Below are positions 25,474 to 33,779 of a stretch of DNA of 48,313 nucleotides, piece after piece. A model generated the notes under the pieces. It was not told the origin of the DNA. It was given only the letters and a program-made list of their open reading frames with translations, and did no database searches. Within the stretch, counting starts at the first letter, position 1. Each line of letters begins with the position of its first letter. The position numbers and the translations under genes are program-made. Source of the DNA: Armatimonadota bacterium (lineage in GTDB: Bacteria; Sysuimicrobiota; Sysuimicrobiia; Sysuimicrobiales; Kaftiobacteriaceae); contig JAVKHY010000016.1 of assembly GCA_031459765.1 (NCBI GenBank), positions 1 through 48,313 on the forward strand. The letters are read 5' to 3'.

Positions 25474-26991
25474 CTACACGGGCGTGAGCAACCCTTCCTC
25501 GCGGAGTTGTTCGAGGATCTGCTGCATCTTGGCGAAATCGCGGAACCCTGCGGTGAACTGATCTTCCGTCTTGTAGCCGATCTCCACGAACTTGTTCAAC
25601 GTGACAAAGAAGGCGTACTGGATCGTCGAGGCCACGCTGTCCGGGGCGTCGCGGTTCTTGTCCAGATGCAGGTCGATGATGTCCACCCGGGGGACGACCT
25701 CGCTTCCGGTGCGGCCGGCCCGGGCCTCGGTGACCAGGATGTCGTGCAGGTTCTTCGTCGCCACCCAGTCCTTGCTGAAGACCATGGCCACGTCCAGGTC
25801 GTACTCCAGGTCACCCGAGCCCACGCTGTGGTGCATCGTCGGCCGCGCGAACTCCGAGACGTCTTCGGCCGGCTTCTCGTCCAGTCGGCACCCCTCTTTG
25901 TCCAATGGAGAGATGGCGAAGACCGGGCAGTTCAGCTCCAGGCTGAGGTCGGCCAGCTTGCCCGAGATGAGGTCGGTGCGGGCCTTCTCGTCGTGGACGG
26001 GCTCCTCCAGGGGCATGCGCTGCAGGTAGTCGATGAAGATCGCGCATTCGTCGGTGTGAAAGAGGTGCATCAGGTTGTGGGCGCGGGCCTTCACCCGCTC
26101 CACGGTGTCGTTGCGGCCGGACTCGATGAGGAAGAGGGTGCCCAGCCCGCCCTTCATTTTCTCCCAGGACTCCTTGACCCGCTCCTGGATCCGCGGCGCC
26201 GTGCCGTCCGCCGTGAGGAGGATCGCCGGGTTGACCAGGGCCTCGCGGGCCAGCAACCGCGAGAACAGGACCCGGCTGGTCTGCTCCCAGGAAAAGTACA
26301 GCACCGGGATCTGGTAGCGTGCGGCCACGGCGTGGGCCAGTTCCAGGGCGAAGTTCGTCTTCCCCCGCCGGGGCGCGCCGGCCAGGCCGTAGTAGAACCC
26401 CCGCCGCAACCCCGAGATCGCCTCGTTCAGGCGCTCGAAGGGGGCCACGTTGTAGCCGAGGGTGCGGCCCGCGCCGCCGCCGACGATCTCCTCCACCAGC
26501 TGCTTGCCGATCTCGGAGGCCGGCAGCGTCGAGCGCGCCAGGCGCTGCTGCTGGATCTCCATCAGCGGCGGGATCAGCCCGCCCACGAAGTCGACGATGT
26601 CCTGCCCGTCGGTCCGCTCTTCCTCCAGGTACGTCGTGATCGCGGTGTTGATCTCGACGAGCCGCAGCCGGCTGTGACGGGCCTTGAGCAGGTCCACGTA
26701 GGCGATGACCGTCGCCGCATCGGGCTCCGGCGTGGCCAGCACCTGGTCCAGGAATCGGCGCATCTCCGGGGAGCCGGCGCCGCGCTCGTTGAGCAGGGCG
26801 CGCACGGCCAGGGGATCGAGGGGGATGTCGGGCTGCTCGTTGAGGTCCAGGAGGACCTTGGCCACGGTCCGACCCAGGGAATGGGGCATCAGCTCGGGCC
26901 GGAAGCCGGCTTCCAGGGCCTTGCCGAGAAGGAAGCGGTCGCGGAGGAACCCGCTGAGCAGGGCGCGTTCGATCGCCGACGCCTCTTCCAT
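25474..26991 (-). CDS. Divergent DnaB-like replicative-helicase-family ATPase
   Basis: A 505-residue protein with the two-domain plan of DnaB: a helical N-domain (about 5-105), a linker, then a RecA-like C-domain from about residue 180. Walker A is GAPRRGKT (205-212), followed by YFSWEQTSRVLFSRLLARE (motif H1a Glu), CAIFIDYLQRM (H2), CPVFAISPLDKEGCR (H3, lacking the usual Gln-X-Ser-Arg), SVGSGDLEYDLDVAMVFS (H4) and DLHLDKNRDAPDSV (H5). A DNA-unwinding or recombination motor is likely, but H3 and the KNR loop differ from chromosomal DnaB, so it may be a second, mobile-element-derived paralogue. ATG 26991 with GGTGGTGG upstream is preferred over a TTG at 27027. Confidence 0.8.
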   Translation of the reverse strand: MEEASAIERALLSGFLRDRFLLGKALEAGFRPELMPHSLGRTVAKVLLDLNEQPDIPLDPLAVRALLNERGAGSPEMRRFLDQVLATPEPDAATVIAYVDLLKARHSRLRLVEINTAITTYLEEERTDGQDIVDFVGGLIPPLMEIQQQRLARSTLPASEIGKQLVEEIVGGGAGRTLGYNVAPFERLNEAISGLRRGFYYGLAGAPRRGKTNFALELAHAVAARYQIPVLYFSWEQTSRVLFSRLLAREALVNPAILLTADGTAPRIQERVKESWEKMKGGLGTLFLIESGRNDTVERVKARAHNLMHLFHTDECAIFIDYLQRMPLEEPVHDEKARTDLISGKLADLSLELNCPVFAISPLDKEGCRLDEKPAEDVSEFARPTMHHSVGSGDLEYDLDVAMVFSKDWVATKNLHDILVTEARAGRTGSEVVPRVDIIDLHLDKNRDAPDSVASTIQYAFFVTLNKFVEIGYKTEDQFTAGFRDFAKMQQILEQLREEGLLTPV

Positions 26992-27018
26992 GCCACCACC
27001 CTCGCACTCGCAAAACGA

Positions 27019-27043
27019 CCCGTCCAAATCCTACCTGGACGGG
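27019..27043. promoter_or_regulatory. Perfect inverted repeat upstream of the DnaB-like gene
   Basis: CCCGTCCA (27019-27026) and TGGACGGG (27036-27043) are separated by 9 bases, 28 bases before the ATG at 26991. It may be an operator or a leader hairpin; no T-run follows in either direction. Confidence 0.5.
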
Positions 27044-27055
27044 CCGCCTCCCAGG

Positions 27056-27077
27056 ATAACCTCCACGAATGGGTTAT
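27056..27077. promoter_or_regulatory. Second inverted repeat upstream of the DnaB-like gene
   Basis: ATAACC (27056-27061) and GGTTAT (27072-27077) flank a 10-base spacer, 12 bases from the 8-bp repeat. Two dyads in a 117-base gap suggest control of the DnaB-like gene, or attenuation between it and the tRNA-linked transcript upstream. Confidence 0.35.
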
Positions 27078-27108
27078 GCCCGGACCGAGAGGGTTTAGAC
27101 CGCGTTGT

Positions 27109-27456
27109 CTATTGTCGCCGGATGCGGCGCCGACCCTGGCCTGGCCTGACCAGCGTCCGGTAGGTGCCGACCGCCGCATCGCAGACCCAGCCGCCTTCCG
27201 GGATCCGAGCTTCGCCGGCGTGGAACGACAGGCGCAGGCCGTCCAGACGCAGCCGGACGGCGCCGCGGGACATGACGACGGCGGCGATGCCCTTCCGGCC
27301 CAACAGCTCCAGCACCCCCGGCGCGAAGGCCACGCCGCCCAGACCCACCGCGCCTCCCCCGGAGGGCACAGGATAGACCGCAAGACGGTCCGCGTAGGCC
27401 AGGACGCGGCCGGAGGGGGCCGCTATGGTCACATCCCTGAATCCGGACGGCCTCAT
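27109..27456 (-). CDS. Unknown protein downstream of tRNA-Arg
   Basis: A 115-residue protein of beta-rich character: FRDVTIAAPSGRVLAYADRL, VGLGGVAFAPGVLELLGRKG, VRLRLDGLRLSFHAGEARIP, with a very basic tail (RPGQGRRRIRRQ). No family recognised. ATG 27456 is preferred since GAGG stands 5 bases ahead; an alternative ATG at 27477 begins on the last A of the tRNA CCA end. It is probably transcribed with the tRNA. Confidence 0.5.
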   Translation of the reverse strand: MRPSGFRDVTIAAPSGRVLAYADRLAVYPVPSGGGAVGLGGVAFAPGVLELLGRKGIAAVVMSRGAVRLRLDGLRLSFHAGEARIPEGGWVCDAAVGTYRTLVRPGQGRRRIRRQ

Positions 27457-27476
27457 CCGCACCTCTGCGGGAGTCA

Positions 27477-27552
27477 TGGCGCGCCCGGAGGGATTTGAAC
27501 CCACGGCCTTCGGCTCCGGAGGCCGACGCTCTATCCGCTGAGCTACGGGCGC
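27477..27552 (-). tRNA. tRNA-Arg (anticodon CCG), CCA encoded
   Basis: On the minus strand the 76-base cloverleaf has acceptor GCGCCCG/CGGGCGC, discriminator G and a genome-encoded CCA at 27480-27477. The D arm has GCTC...GAGC, the anticodon stem TCGGC/GCCGA holds the loop CTCCGGA (anticodon CCG, reading CGG codons, frequent in this G+C-rich genome), and the T arm has GTGGG-TTCAAAT-CCCTC. All stems pair. Confidence 0.96.
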
Positions 27553-27573
27553 GCGGATGAGAGGTGCGAAACG

Positions 27574-27579
27574 ATTATA
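27574..27579 (-). promoter_or_regulatory. Extended -10 promoter of tRNA-Arg
   Basis: On the minus strand TGCTATAAT gives a perfect TATAAT with an extended TG motif, 22 bases before the tRNA 5' end. No good -35 is seen, which fits an extended -10 promoter. Confidence 0.6.
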
Positions 27580-27654
27580 GCAGGTCCGATCGCGTCTGGC
27601 CCCGGGCGCCAGGGGGCACAGGAGGGATAACCCCGGTCCTAAGGGGGTGCCCGC

Positions 27655-27780
27655 ATGGACGAACTGCTGAAGGTGCTCGCGGTCCTGTTCACCGCAAGCC
27701 TGCTGGTGCTCGGTGCCGGCACGCTCATTCAGGTCGTCGAGCAGCTGCTGCACCGCCCGCAGCCCGGGACGCGGCACTAG
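27655..27780 (+). CDS. 41-residue single-span membrane peptide
   Basis: ATG at 27655 follows a G-rich ribosome binding site (AAGGGGG, 7 bases upstream). The frame encodes 41 residues: MDELLKVLAVL, a hydrophobic helix to about residue 27, then QVVEQLLHRPQPGTRH and a TAG. Codon choice is C/G-ending like the neighbours, supporting a real gene. No family recognised. It stands alone between the divergent tRNA and the cyclic-nucleotide-binding gene 98 bases downstream. Upstream, GGGCAC (27614-27619) can pair with GTGCCC (27647-27652), bracketing the ribosome binding site. Confidence 0.6.
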   Translation: MDELLKVLAVLFTASLLVLGAGTLIQVVEQLLHRPQPGTRH

Positions 27781-27878
27781 CCGACCCGTCCATCTGGCTG
27801 CGGTCTCCGTCGGCAGGGAACGGGCAGTCACCAGAGAACAACAGACGAAGTCCCGGGACGGCCTTCAGGAGGCACGCC

Positions 27879-28307
27879 ATGCCCGACACCTCGGCCTATC
27901 TGGAGCAGCTGCGCAAGGTGCCCATCTTCAAAGCGCTGCCGGCGCGTGAACTGGAGTTCATCTCGCGCTCGGTGAAGGAGCGGACCTACGAGCCGGGGGC
28001 CGTCATCGTCAAGCAGGGCGACCCGGGCATCGGCTTCTTCATGATCATCGACGGACGGGTCGAGGTCTCTCACGACTCGCACAAGATCCGCGAGATGGGA
28101 CCGGGCGAGTTCTTCGGCGAGATGGCCCTGATGGAGGAGCGTGTCCGCACGGCCACGATCACAGCGAAGGAAGCGACGCGCTGCCTGCAGCTGGTCCGCT
28201 GGGATTTCCGGGCGCTGCTGAAGGAGAACCCCGAACTCGCCGTGCGCATGCTGGAAGTCGTCGTCCAGCGGCTGCGCGAACACCCACTCACCCACGAAGC
28301 GGACTGA
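27879..28307 (+). CDS. Stand-alone cyclic-nucleotide-binding (Crp-like) domain protein
   Basis: A 142-residue protein that is just a CNB beta-roll: LRKVPIFKALPARELEFISR, PGAVIVKQGDPGIGFFMIIDGRVEV, the phosphate-binding-cassette region GPGEFFGEMALMEERVRTATI, and a closing helix. There is no DNA-binding domain, so it may sense cAMP or another ligand and act by protein contact. The Arg after Ala expected for cAMP phosphate binding (RxA) appears as VRTATI, a plausible match. AGGAGG lies 7 bases ahead of the ATG. The rhomboid gene follows 73 bases downstream in the same direction. Confidence 0.88.
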   Translation: MPDTSAYLEQLRKVPIFKALPARELEFISRSVKERTYEPGAVIVKQGDPGIGFFMIIDGRVEVSHDSHKIREMGPGEFFGEMALMEERVRTATITAKEATRCLQLVRWDFRALLKENPELAVRMLEVVVQRLREHPLTHEAD

Positions 28308-28380
28308 CCCCGCCCGGACGGCCCCGCCGGTGGCCTGACCGCGCCGACTGCCGGCGCCGGCGGCCGGGTACACCCTCGAT

Positions 28381-29475
28381 GTGTTCACCTGCCCCACCGA
28401 CGACCGGATCCTGACCCGGACCCGCGGCCCCCACGGGATCTCCTGGACCTGTCCGTCCTGCGGCGGTCGCGCGGTGGGGCTGGGCGTGGTGCGCAAGATT
28501 GTCGCGTCGGCCGTCGTGGATGATCTCTGGGTCGCGGCGAAGCACGGTCGGGGATCCCGGCGCCGACCGTGCCCGTCCTGCCGGGCGCCCATGGTCGAGG
28601 TCGGGACGACGGACGGCGGACCGAAGATCGACGCCTGTACGCGCTGCCACTTCCTGTGGTTCGACCCCTCGGAGTTCGAGACGCTCCCGGCTCCGCCGCC
28701 CCCGCGGCCCGAGCCGGAGCTGCCGCCGCAGGCGCGGGAGATCATGGCCTGGGCCGAGGCGCAGCGGATCGCCGCGCAGCATCGACCCGGAGGCGGCATC
28801 TCCGCGGACGCCCCCGGGGAGATGTGGAAGTACCTCCCGGCCCTCCTCGGCATGCCGGTGGAGTACGACAGCCCCGATCTCAGGCGGCTGCCGTGGATGA
28901 CCTGGATCGTGGCGGCGCTGGCCATCGGGGTGAGCCTGGCCGGCTTTGCCCACATGGAAGACGCGATCCGCCACTACGCCCTCGTCCCCGCGGATCCGTG
29001 GCGTCACGGCGGCCTGACCCTTGCGACCTCGTTCCTCCTCCACGGCGGCCTCTTCCACCTGGTCTCGAATATGTACTTCTTGCTCGTCTTCGGCGACAAC
29101 GTGGAGGACGTGCTGGGCAAGGGCGCCTACCTGGGATTGCTGGCCGCCGCGGCGTTGGCCGGGGATCTCCTGCACATCACCTTCGACCCGCGGCCCCAGG
29201 TCCCCGTGGTCGGCGCCAGCGGCGGCATCTCCGGGATCATCCTCTACTACGCGCTGAAGTTCCCGCGGGCGCGGCTGGGGATCCTGCTGCGGCTGTTCTT
29301 CCTCTACTTCCGATGGGTGTCGTTGCCCGCCTACGCCTATGTCGGGTTCTGGGTCCTGCTGCAGATCCTGGGAGCCTATCAGCAGCTGGCGGGAATCACC
29401 CACGTCTCCGCCCTGGCGCACCTGGGCGGCGCCTCGATCGGCGTCATCGCCTGGGTGCTCACCCGCTCCCGGTAG
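28381..29475 (+). CDS. Rhomboid intramembrane serine protease with N-terminal zinc ribbons
   Basis: A 364-residue protein. The N-terminal 100 residues carry Cys pairs (C4; C24/C27; C64/C67; C86/C89) with the TFIIB-type pattern CPSCRAPM...CTRCHFLWFD, likely binding zinc in the cytoplasm. After a Pro-rich linker, about six membrane helices form a rhomboid domain: HGGLFHLVSNMYFLLVFGDN, the nucleophile motif GASGGISG (Ser about 280) and a late SALAHLGGASIG His (about 346). It would cleave membrane-protein substrates in the bilayer. GTG 28381 starts directly at the first zinc ribbon. It is convergent with the radical SAM gene; the stops are 4 bases apart. Confidence 0.9.
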   Translation: MFTCPTDDRILTRTRGPHGISWTCPSCGGRAVGLGVVRKIVASAVVDDLWVAAKHGRGSRRRPCPSCRAPMVEVGTTDGGPKIDACTRCHFLWFDPSEFETLPAPPPPRPEPELPPQAREIMAWAEAQRIAAQHRPGGGISADAPGEMWKYLPALLGMPVEYDSPDLRRLPWMTWIVAALAIGVSLAGFAHMEDAIRHYALVPADPWRHGGLTLATSFLLHGGLFHLVSNMYFLLVFGDNVEDVLGKGAYLGLLAAAALAGDLLHITFDPRPQVPVVGASGGISGIILYYALKFPRARLGILLRLFFLYFRWVSLPAYAYVGFWVLLQILGAYQQLAGITHVSALAHLGGASIGVIAWVLTRSR

Positions 29476-29479
29476 GCAT

Positions 29480-30643
29480 TCAGTAGTCCCGCGAGAGCAC
29501 GTGCCGGTTGCCGATGCGCACGTTGGTCAGGCCGGCGTCGCGGGCCGCGGCGGCCGCCTCCTCTGCGTGCCCTACCGAGGTGCAGGGGAGGTCGGGCATG
29601 TAGAAGTTCGGAGCAAAGCCCAACAGCGCGTAGGGAATGTCGCGGCAAAAGGAGGCGATGAAGCGGGCGATCCGCCCCACCTCCTCGGCATCCACATAGC
29701 CCGGTACCAGCAGCGTGCTGGCCGCCACCAGCGGCGGCTCGGGACGCCGGGCGACGCGGCCGGCGGCGCGCGCGAAGTTGGCCAGGGTCTGGCGGTTGGT
29801 GTGGCCGGTGAGCACGATGTGCAGGGTCTCGTCAAAGGCCTTCAGGTCGAACTTCACGGTGCCGCCGCTCTGCAGGGAGAGTTCCACCGCCCGGTCCATC
29901 AGTGCGGTGTTGGCTGTCCCGGACGTCTCCCAGCAGACGACCACACCCCGCCGGGCCAGCAGCGCGGCGGAGGCCAGGGCGTGGGGCATCTGGGACGCCG
30001 GGTCACCGCCGAAGTAGCAGACGCAGAACGTCTGGGCATTGGCCGCCGCCGCCAGCTCCTGGGCGCTCGTGGTCCGCCGCCGCAGCGCGGCGACTCCCGG
30101 CGCGGGATCGCCGCGAAGGGCCGCCACCTCCCTGGGGGAGGGGAGCAGGTCCCGGTAATGCCAGTTCTGGCAAAACAGACAGTTCAGGGTGCAGCTTCCG
30201 TAGAAGACGGCGAGGTTGTGCTCTCCCCGCTGTGTTCGTCCGGCGCAGGCCCACATGGCCACGCAGTTGGTGGGCAGGGGATCCCGGTACCAGTGCAGAA
30301 GGCCGCGCGACGGCACTCCCGCCAGGTGGACCAGCCGCCCCCCCTGCACGGTGCGCAGCCCGCAGTAGCCGGTATCTCCTTCCCCGAGCACGCAATCGTG
30401 CAGGCACAGGCCGCAGCGCACACCCCCCGGCGCCCGCGGCGGGACGCTCGGCATGCGGAAGGCGCGGCGCACCGCCGTATGCGACGCGGCCGCCACCTGC
30501 CGGGCTTCAGCGGGCCGCGCGCGGACGCAGGGGCCGCAGATGCCCAGGTGCGCGGCGATCAGAGGGGAGGAGCGACCGCACAGCGCACACCGCTGCTCCC
30601 CGGGACGGGAGAAGCGCTCACGGGTCCGGAGACGGGCCTCCAT
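29480..30643 (-). CDS. Radical SAM enzyme (PflA/AmrS-like) with N-terminal Cys motifs
   Basis: A 387-residue protein. The SAM-binding iron-sulfur motif is CTLNCLFC (C151, C155, C158) followed by QNW, as in pyruvate-formate-lyase-activase relatives and the AmrS group. Two Cys-rich elements precede it: CALC...CGPC (19-39, zinc-ribbon-like) and CGLCLHDC...GYCGLR (77-96), the latter being the N-terminal signature of the AmmeMemoRadiSam radical SAM protein. Later motifs are YFGGDPASQMPHAL, VVCWETSGTAN and VKFDLKAFDETLH. Substrate unknown. The start overlaps the end of the RND gene by 26 bases; a downstream in-frame start would cut into the first Cys motif. Confidence 0.85.
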   Translation of the reverse strand: MEARLRTRERFSRPGEQRCALCGRSSPLIAAHLGICGPCVRARPAEARQVAAASHTAVRRAFRMPSVPPRAPGGVRCGLCLHDCVLGEGDTGYCGLRTVQGGRLVHLAGVPSRGLLHWYRDPLPTNCVAMWACAGRTQRGEHNLAVFYGSCTLNCLFCQNWHYRDLLPSPREVAALRGDPAPGVAALRRRTTSAQELAAAANAQTFCVCYFGGDPASQMPHALASAALLARRGVVVCWETSGTANTALMDRAVELSLQSGGTVKFDLKAFDETLHIVLTGHTNRQTLANFARAAGRVARRPEPPLVAASTLLVPGYVDAEEVGRIARFIASFCRDIPYALLGFAPNFYMPDLPCTSVGHAEEAAAAARDAGLTNVRIGNRHVLSRDY

Positions 30644-33600
30644 CTGTCCGCCCGCCGTTCTCCGCGCCCCCGACCGGTTGGGGAAGACCCGCCGGGACGA
30701 CGCGGCGCCCGCGTACGCGCGCGACCAGGTCGTCCAGCAGCGTGTACACCACCGGGATGACGAACAGGGTCAGCACGGTGGAGGTGGTGAGACCGCCGAG
30801 GACGGCGATGCCGAGCGGGCGGCGCCACTCCGCCCCGCTGCTGCCGATGCCCAGGGCCACGGGCAGCCCGCCCATGATCGACACCAGCGCCGTCATGAGG
30901 ATCGGGCGCAGCCGCGTCTGGCCGGCCTGCAGGATCGCCTCCCGCCGCGGCAGCCCCCGCTCGCGCAGCTGGGTGATGAACTCGATGAGCAGGATGGCGT
31001 TGTTCACGACAATCCCGGCCAGCATCATGATCCCGAGCAGTGACATCAGGTTGACCGTGGTGCGCGTGACCAGCAGCATGAAGAAGACACCGATCCCGGC
31101 CAGCGGAAGGCTGAACATGATGGCGAACGGGTTGAGCAGCGACTCGAACTGCGCGGCGATGGTCATGTAGACCAGCAGCGTCCCGAGGCCCAGGGCGAAG
31201 AACATATCGGTGAAGGTCTCCTGCTGGAATTGCGCCTCGCCGGCGAAGGCGATGCTGTATCCCGGCGGCACCGTGATCTCCTTCAGTTTGCCCTGGATCT
31301 CGGAGACCACGGCGCTCAGCGGGCGGCCCGCCAGCCCGGCCTCGACGGTGACGAGACGTTGCCGGTTCAGACGGTCGATGGTGATCGGCCCCCGGCGCAG
31401 CTCCATCCGCCCCACATCGCTCAGGTAGATCGGCGTCCCGTTCACCTGGCCGACGCGCAGGGCACCCAGTTCCTGCACGGCGTCGCGATCCTGGGCCCGG
31501 GCCTGCACGGTGATGTCGTACTCCGAACCGGCAATGCGGTACTTGGTTGTCGCCGTCCCGGAGATGTAGGTCCGCAGTTGACTGCCGATCTCCGCGGTGG
31601 TCAGGCCGAGTTCCGCCAGACGCACGCGGTCCAGCCCGATCTGCACCTCCGTCTTTCCCGGCTCGAGGTTGGTGTCCACGTTGCGGGTCCCGGAAGTGGA
31701 GGCGACGGCCTCGCGGACCTGCGCCCCCAGGCGGGCCAGTACCTGCGGATCGGGCCCCGTGATCTCGATCTGCACGGGGCTGGTGCCACCGGCGACGCCC
31801 TGCGAACCGATTTTGACCGTCGCGGCCGGAACATCACGAAGGCGAGCGCGAAGATCTTCCATGACCGCCCCCACGCCGCGCTGACGCGCGTCGCGGGGGA
31901 TCAGCTTGACGAAGATCTGGGCGCGCTGACTGCCGCCCTCGGTGAATCCGAACCCGGTGTCGGAGGCGCCGACGAGGGTAAAGTAGGTGGAGACTTCCGG
32001 AGTGGCCCGCAGGGCGGCTTCCACGGCTTTCGCCGCGCGGTCGGTCTGGGCCAGGGAGCTGCCCGGCGGCATGCGGAGTTCGATCTGGAACTCGCCGTAG
32101 TCGCCCATGGGGAAGAACTCCTTGCCCACCAGGGGCGAGGCCACGATGGCCAGGGCGGCGACAAAGAGGGCCGCGGCGGTGAGCAGCACGCGTCCGCGGT
32201 GCTGCAGGGACCAGGACAGCGCCCCGCGATAGCGCTCGGCCAGCCAGCCATAGAAGCGGTCCCAGCGGGCGAACACCCGGGCCGTCCGCCCCGGCGGCGC
32301 GTCGGCCGTCGCGGGCCGCAGCCACCGTGCGGACAGCATGGGGGTGAGGGTGAAGCCCACGAGGATACTGAACAGGTTGGCAAAGACGACGGTCAGGCCG
32401 AACTGGCGGAAGAACTGGCCGACCAGCCCCCGCATGAAGGCGATGGGCAGGAAGACGGCCACGTTGGCCAGGTTGCTGGCCATGACCGCCAGCTCGATCT
32501 CCTTGGCCCCGCGCAGGGCGGCCTCGCGCGGATCGCTCCCCTCCTGGAGGTGGCGGCTGATGTTCTCGTTGACCACGATGGCGTTATCGATCATCAGCCC
32601 GATGGCGATGGCCAGACCCAGCAGGGAGAGCATGTTGAGCGAGAACCCGGCGAAGTACATGGGGATGTAGGTGGCGACGATCGCCGCCGGCAGGGCCAGG
32701 GCGATGATCAACGTGTTGCGCACGCTGTGCAGAAAGAGAAAGACCACGACCGTGGCCAGGAGGGAGCCCAGGATGAGGTTTCCCTGGACGTCGGCGACGG
32801 AGTCCCGGATGAACAGCGAGGCGTCCAGCGCCGCCTCGATGCTTACGCCGGGCGGCAGCGCGGCGCGCAGCTCCCGGATCGCCTCGTGCACGCCGTCGGC
32901 CACGGCCACCGTGTTGGCGTCGGACTGCTTCTGGATCGTGATCCCCACGCTGTCCTGACCGTTCAGCCGGGTGAGGCGGTCCGGTTCCTTGAGCGTATCG
33001 ACGATGCGGGCCACATCGCGCAGAAGCACGGCGCCCCCCGGGCGCGGGATGCGGAGGTCTCCGATCTCCTCCACGCTGCGGAACTGCCCCATCACCCGGA
33101 CCAGGAACTCCTCATCGCCCTGCCTGAGGCGGCCGCTGGGGATGTTCAGGTTCTCGGCGCGCAGGAGATTCTCGATCTGCAGCACGGAGATGCCCAGGGC
33201 CCGCAGCCGGTCCTGATCCACCTCGACCCGGATCTCCCGCACCCTCCCGCCGGAGACGTTCACCGCGGCCACGCCCGGCACGCGCTCCAGGCGGGGCTTG
33301 ATGATGTTGTCGGCGATCTGCCGCAGTTCGTAGCCGGAGAGCCGGCCGCCCATGCCCAGAATCAGGATGGGCTGGCTGCTGAAGTCGAACTTCGCGACCG
33401 TGGGATCCTCGGCGTCCCGGGGCAGCAGGGGCCGGACGGTGTCCACCCGTTGGCGCACGTCGGCGGTGGCCGCATCGATGCCGGTGCCGAGCTGGAACTC
33501 GATGGCCACGATGGAGGCGCCTTCCTCGCTGGTGCTGTAGACGCGACGGACACCCGGCAGGGAACTGAGCTGTTCCTCCAGGGGTTTGCTGATCAGCGTC

Positions 33601-33779
33601 TCGACTTCTTCGGGGCCGGCGCCGGGATAGGCGGTGATGACCGTGACAAAGGGAAACTCGACGTTGCTCATCAGTTCCACCGGCATCCGGCTGTAGGAGA
33701 TCCCGCCCAGGACCAGGAGGGCGAGGATCACCATCAACACGAACACCGGCCGCCGAACGGCCAGCGCGGAGAGCGACAT
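30618..33779 (-). CDS. RND efflux pump inner-membrane transporter (HAE-1/AcrB-like)
   Basis: A 1053-residue RND protein of normal length. It begins MSLSALAVRRPVFVLMVILA, then has two large loops between helices 1-2 and 7-8, and helix 4 with GLMIDNAIVVNENISRHL, where the proton-relay pair is Asp-Asn rather than Asp-Asp (frequent outside Proteobacteria). The C-half has VNLMSLLGIMMLAGIVVNNAILLIEF. It exports drugs or lipophilic compounds using the proton gradient. The start shares one base with the adaptor stop. No outer-membrane channel gene follows, consistent with a lineage of uncertain outer membrane or with a channel encoded elsewhere. Confidence 0.95.
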   Translation of the reverse strand: MSLSALAVRRPVFVLMVILALLVLGGISYSRMPVELMSNVEFPFVTVITAYPGAGPEEVETLISKPLEEQLSSLPGVRRVYSTSEEGASIVAIEFQLGTGIDAATADVRQRVDTVRPLLPRDAEDPTVAKFDFSSQPILILGMGGRLSGYELRQIADNIIKPRLERVPGVAAVNVSGGRVREIRVEVDQDRLRALGISVLQIENLLRAENLNIPSGRLRQGDEEFLVRVMGQFRSVEEIGDLRIPRPGGAVLLRDVARIVDTLKEPDRLTRLNGQDSVGITIQKQSDANTVAVADGVHEAIRELRAALPPGVSIEAALDASLFIRDSVADVQGNLILGSLLATVVVFLFLHSVRNTLIIALALPAAIVATYIPMYFAGFSLNMLSLLGLAIAIGLMIDNAIVVNENISRHLQEGSDPREAALRGAKEIELAVMASNLANVAVFLPIAFMRGLVGQFFRQFGLTVVFANLFSILVGFTLTPMLSARWLRPATADAPPGRTARVFARWDRFYGWLAERYRGALSWSLQHRGRVLLTAAALFVAALAIVASPLVGKEFFPMGDYGEFQIELRMPPGSSLAQTDRAAKAVEAALRATPEVSTYFTLVGASDTGFGFTEGGSQRAQIFVKLIPRDARQRGVGAVMEDLRARLRDVPAATVKIGSQGVAGGTSPVQIEITGPDPQVLARLGAQVREAVASTSGTRNVDTNLEPGKTEVQIGLDRVRLAELGLTTAEIGSQLRTYISGTATTKYRIAGSEYDITVQARAQDRDAVQELGALRVGQVNGTPIYLSDVGRMELRRGPITIDRLNRQRLVTVEAGLAGRPLSAVVSEIQGKLKEITVPPGYSIAFAGEAQFQQETFTDMFFALGLGTLLVYMTIAAQFESLLNPFAIMFSLPLAGIGVFFMLLVTRTTVNLMSLLGIMMLAGIVVNNAILLIEFITQLRERGLPRREAILQAGQTRLRPILMTALVSIMGGLPVALGIGSSGAEWRRPLGIAVLGGLTTSTVLTLFVIPVVYTLLDDLVARVRGRRVVPAGLPQPVGGAENGGRTDGGPSPDP

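Noticed and set aside
28350-28361. Palindrome GCCGGCGCCGGC before the rhomboid gene
   Set aside because: G+C-only, no T-run, not placed as an operator; likely chance.
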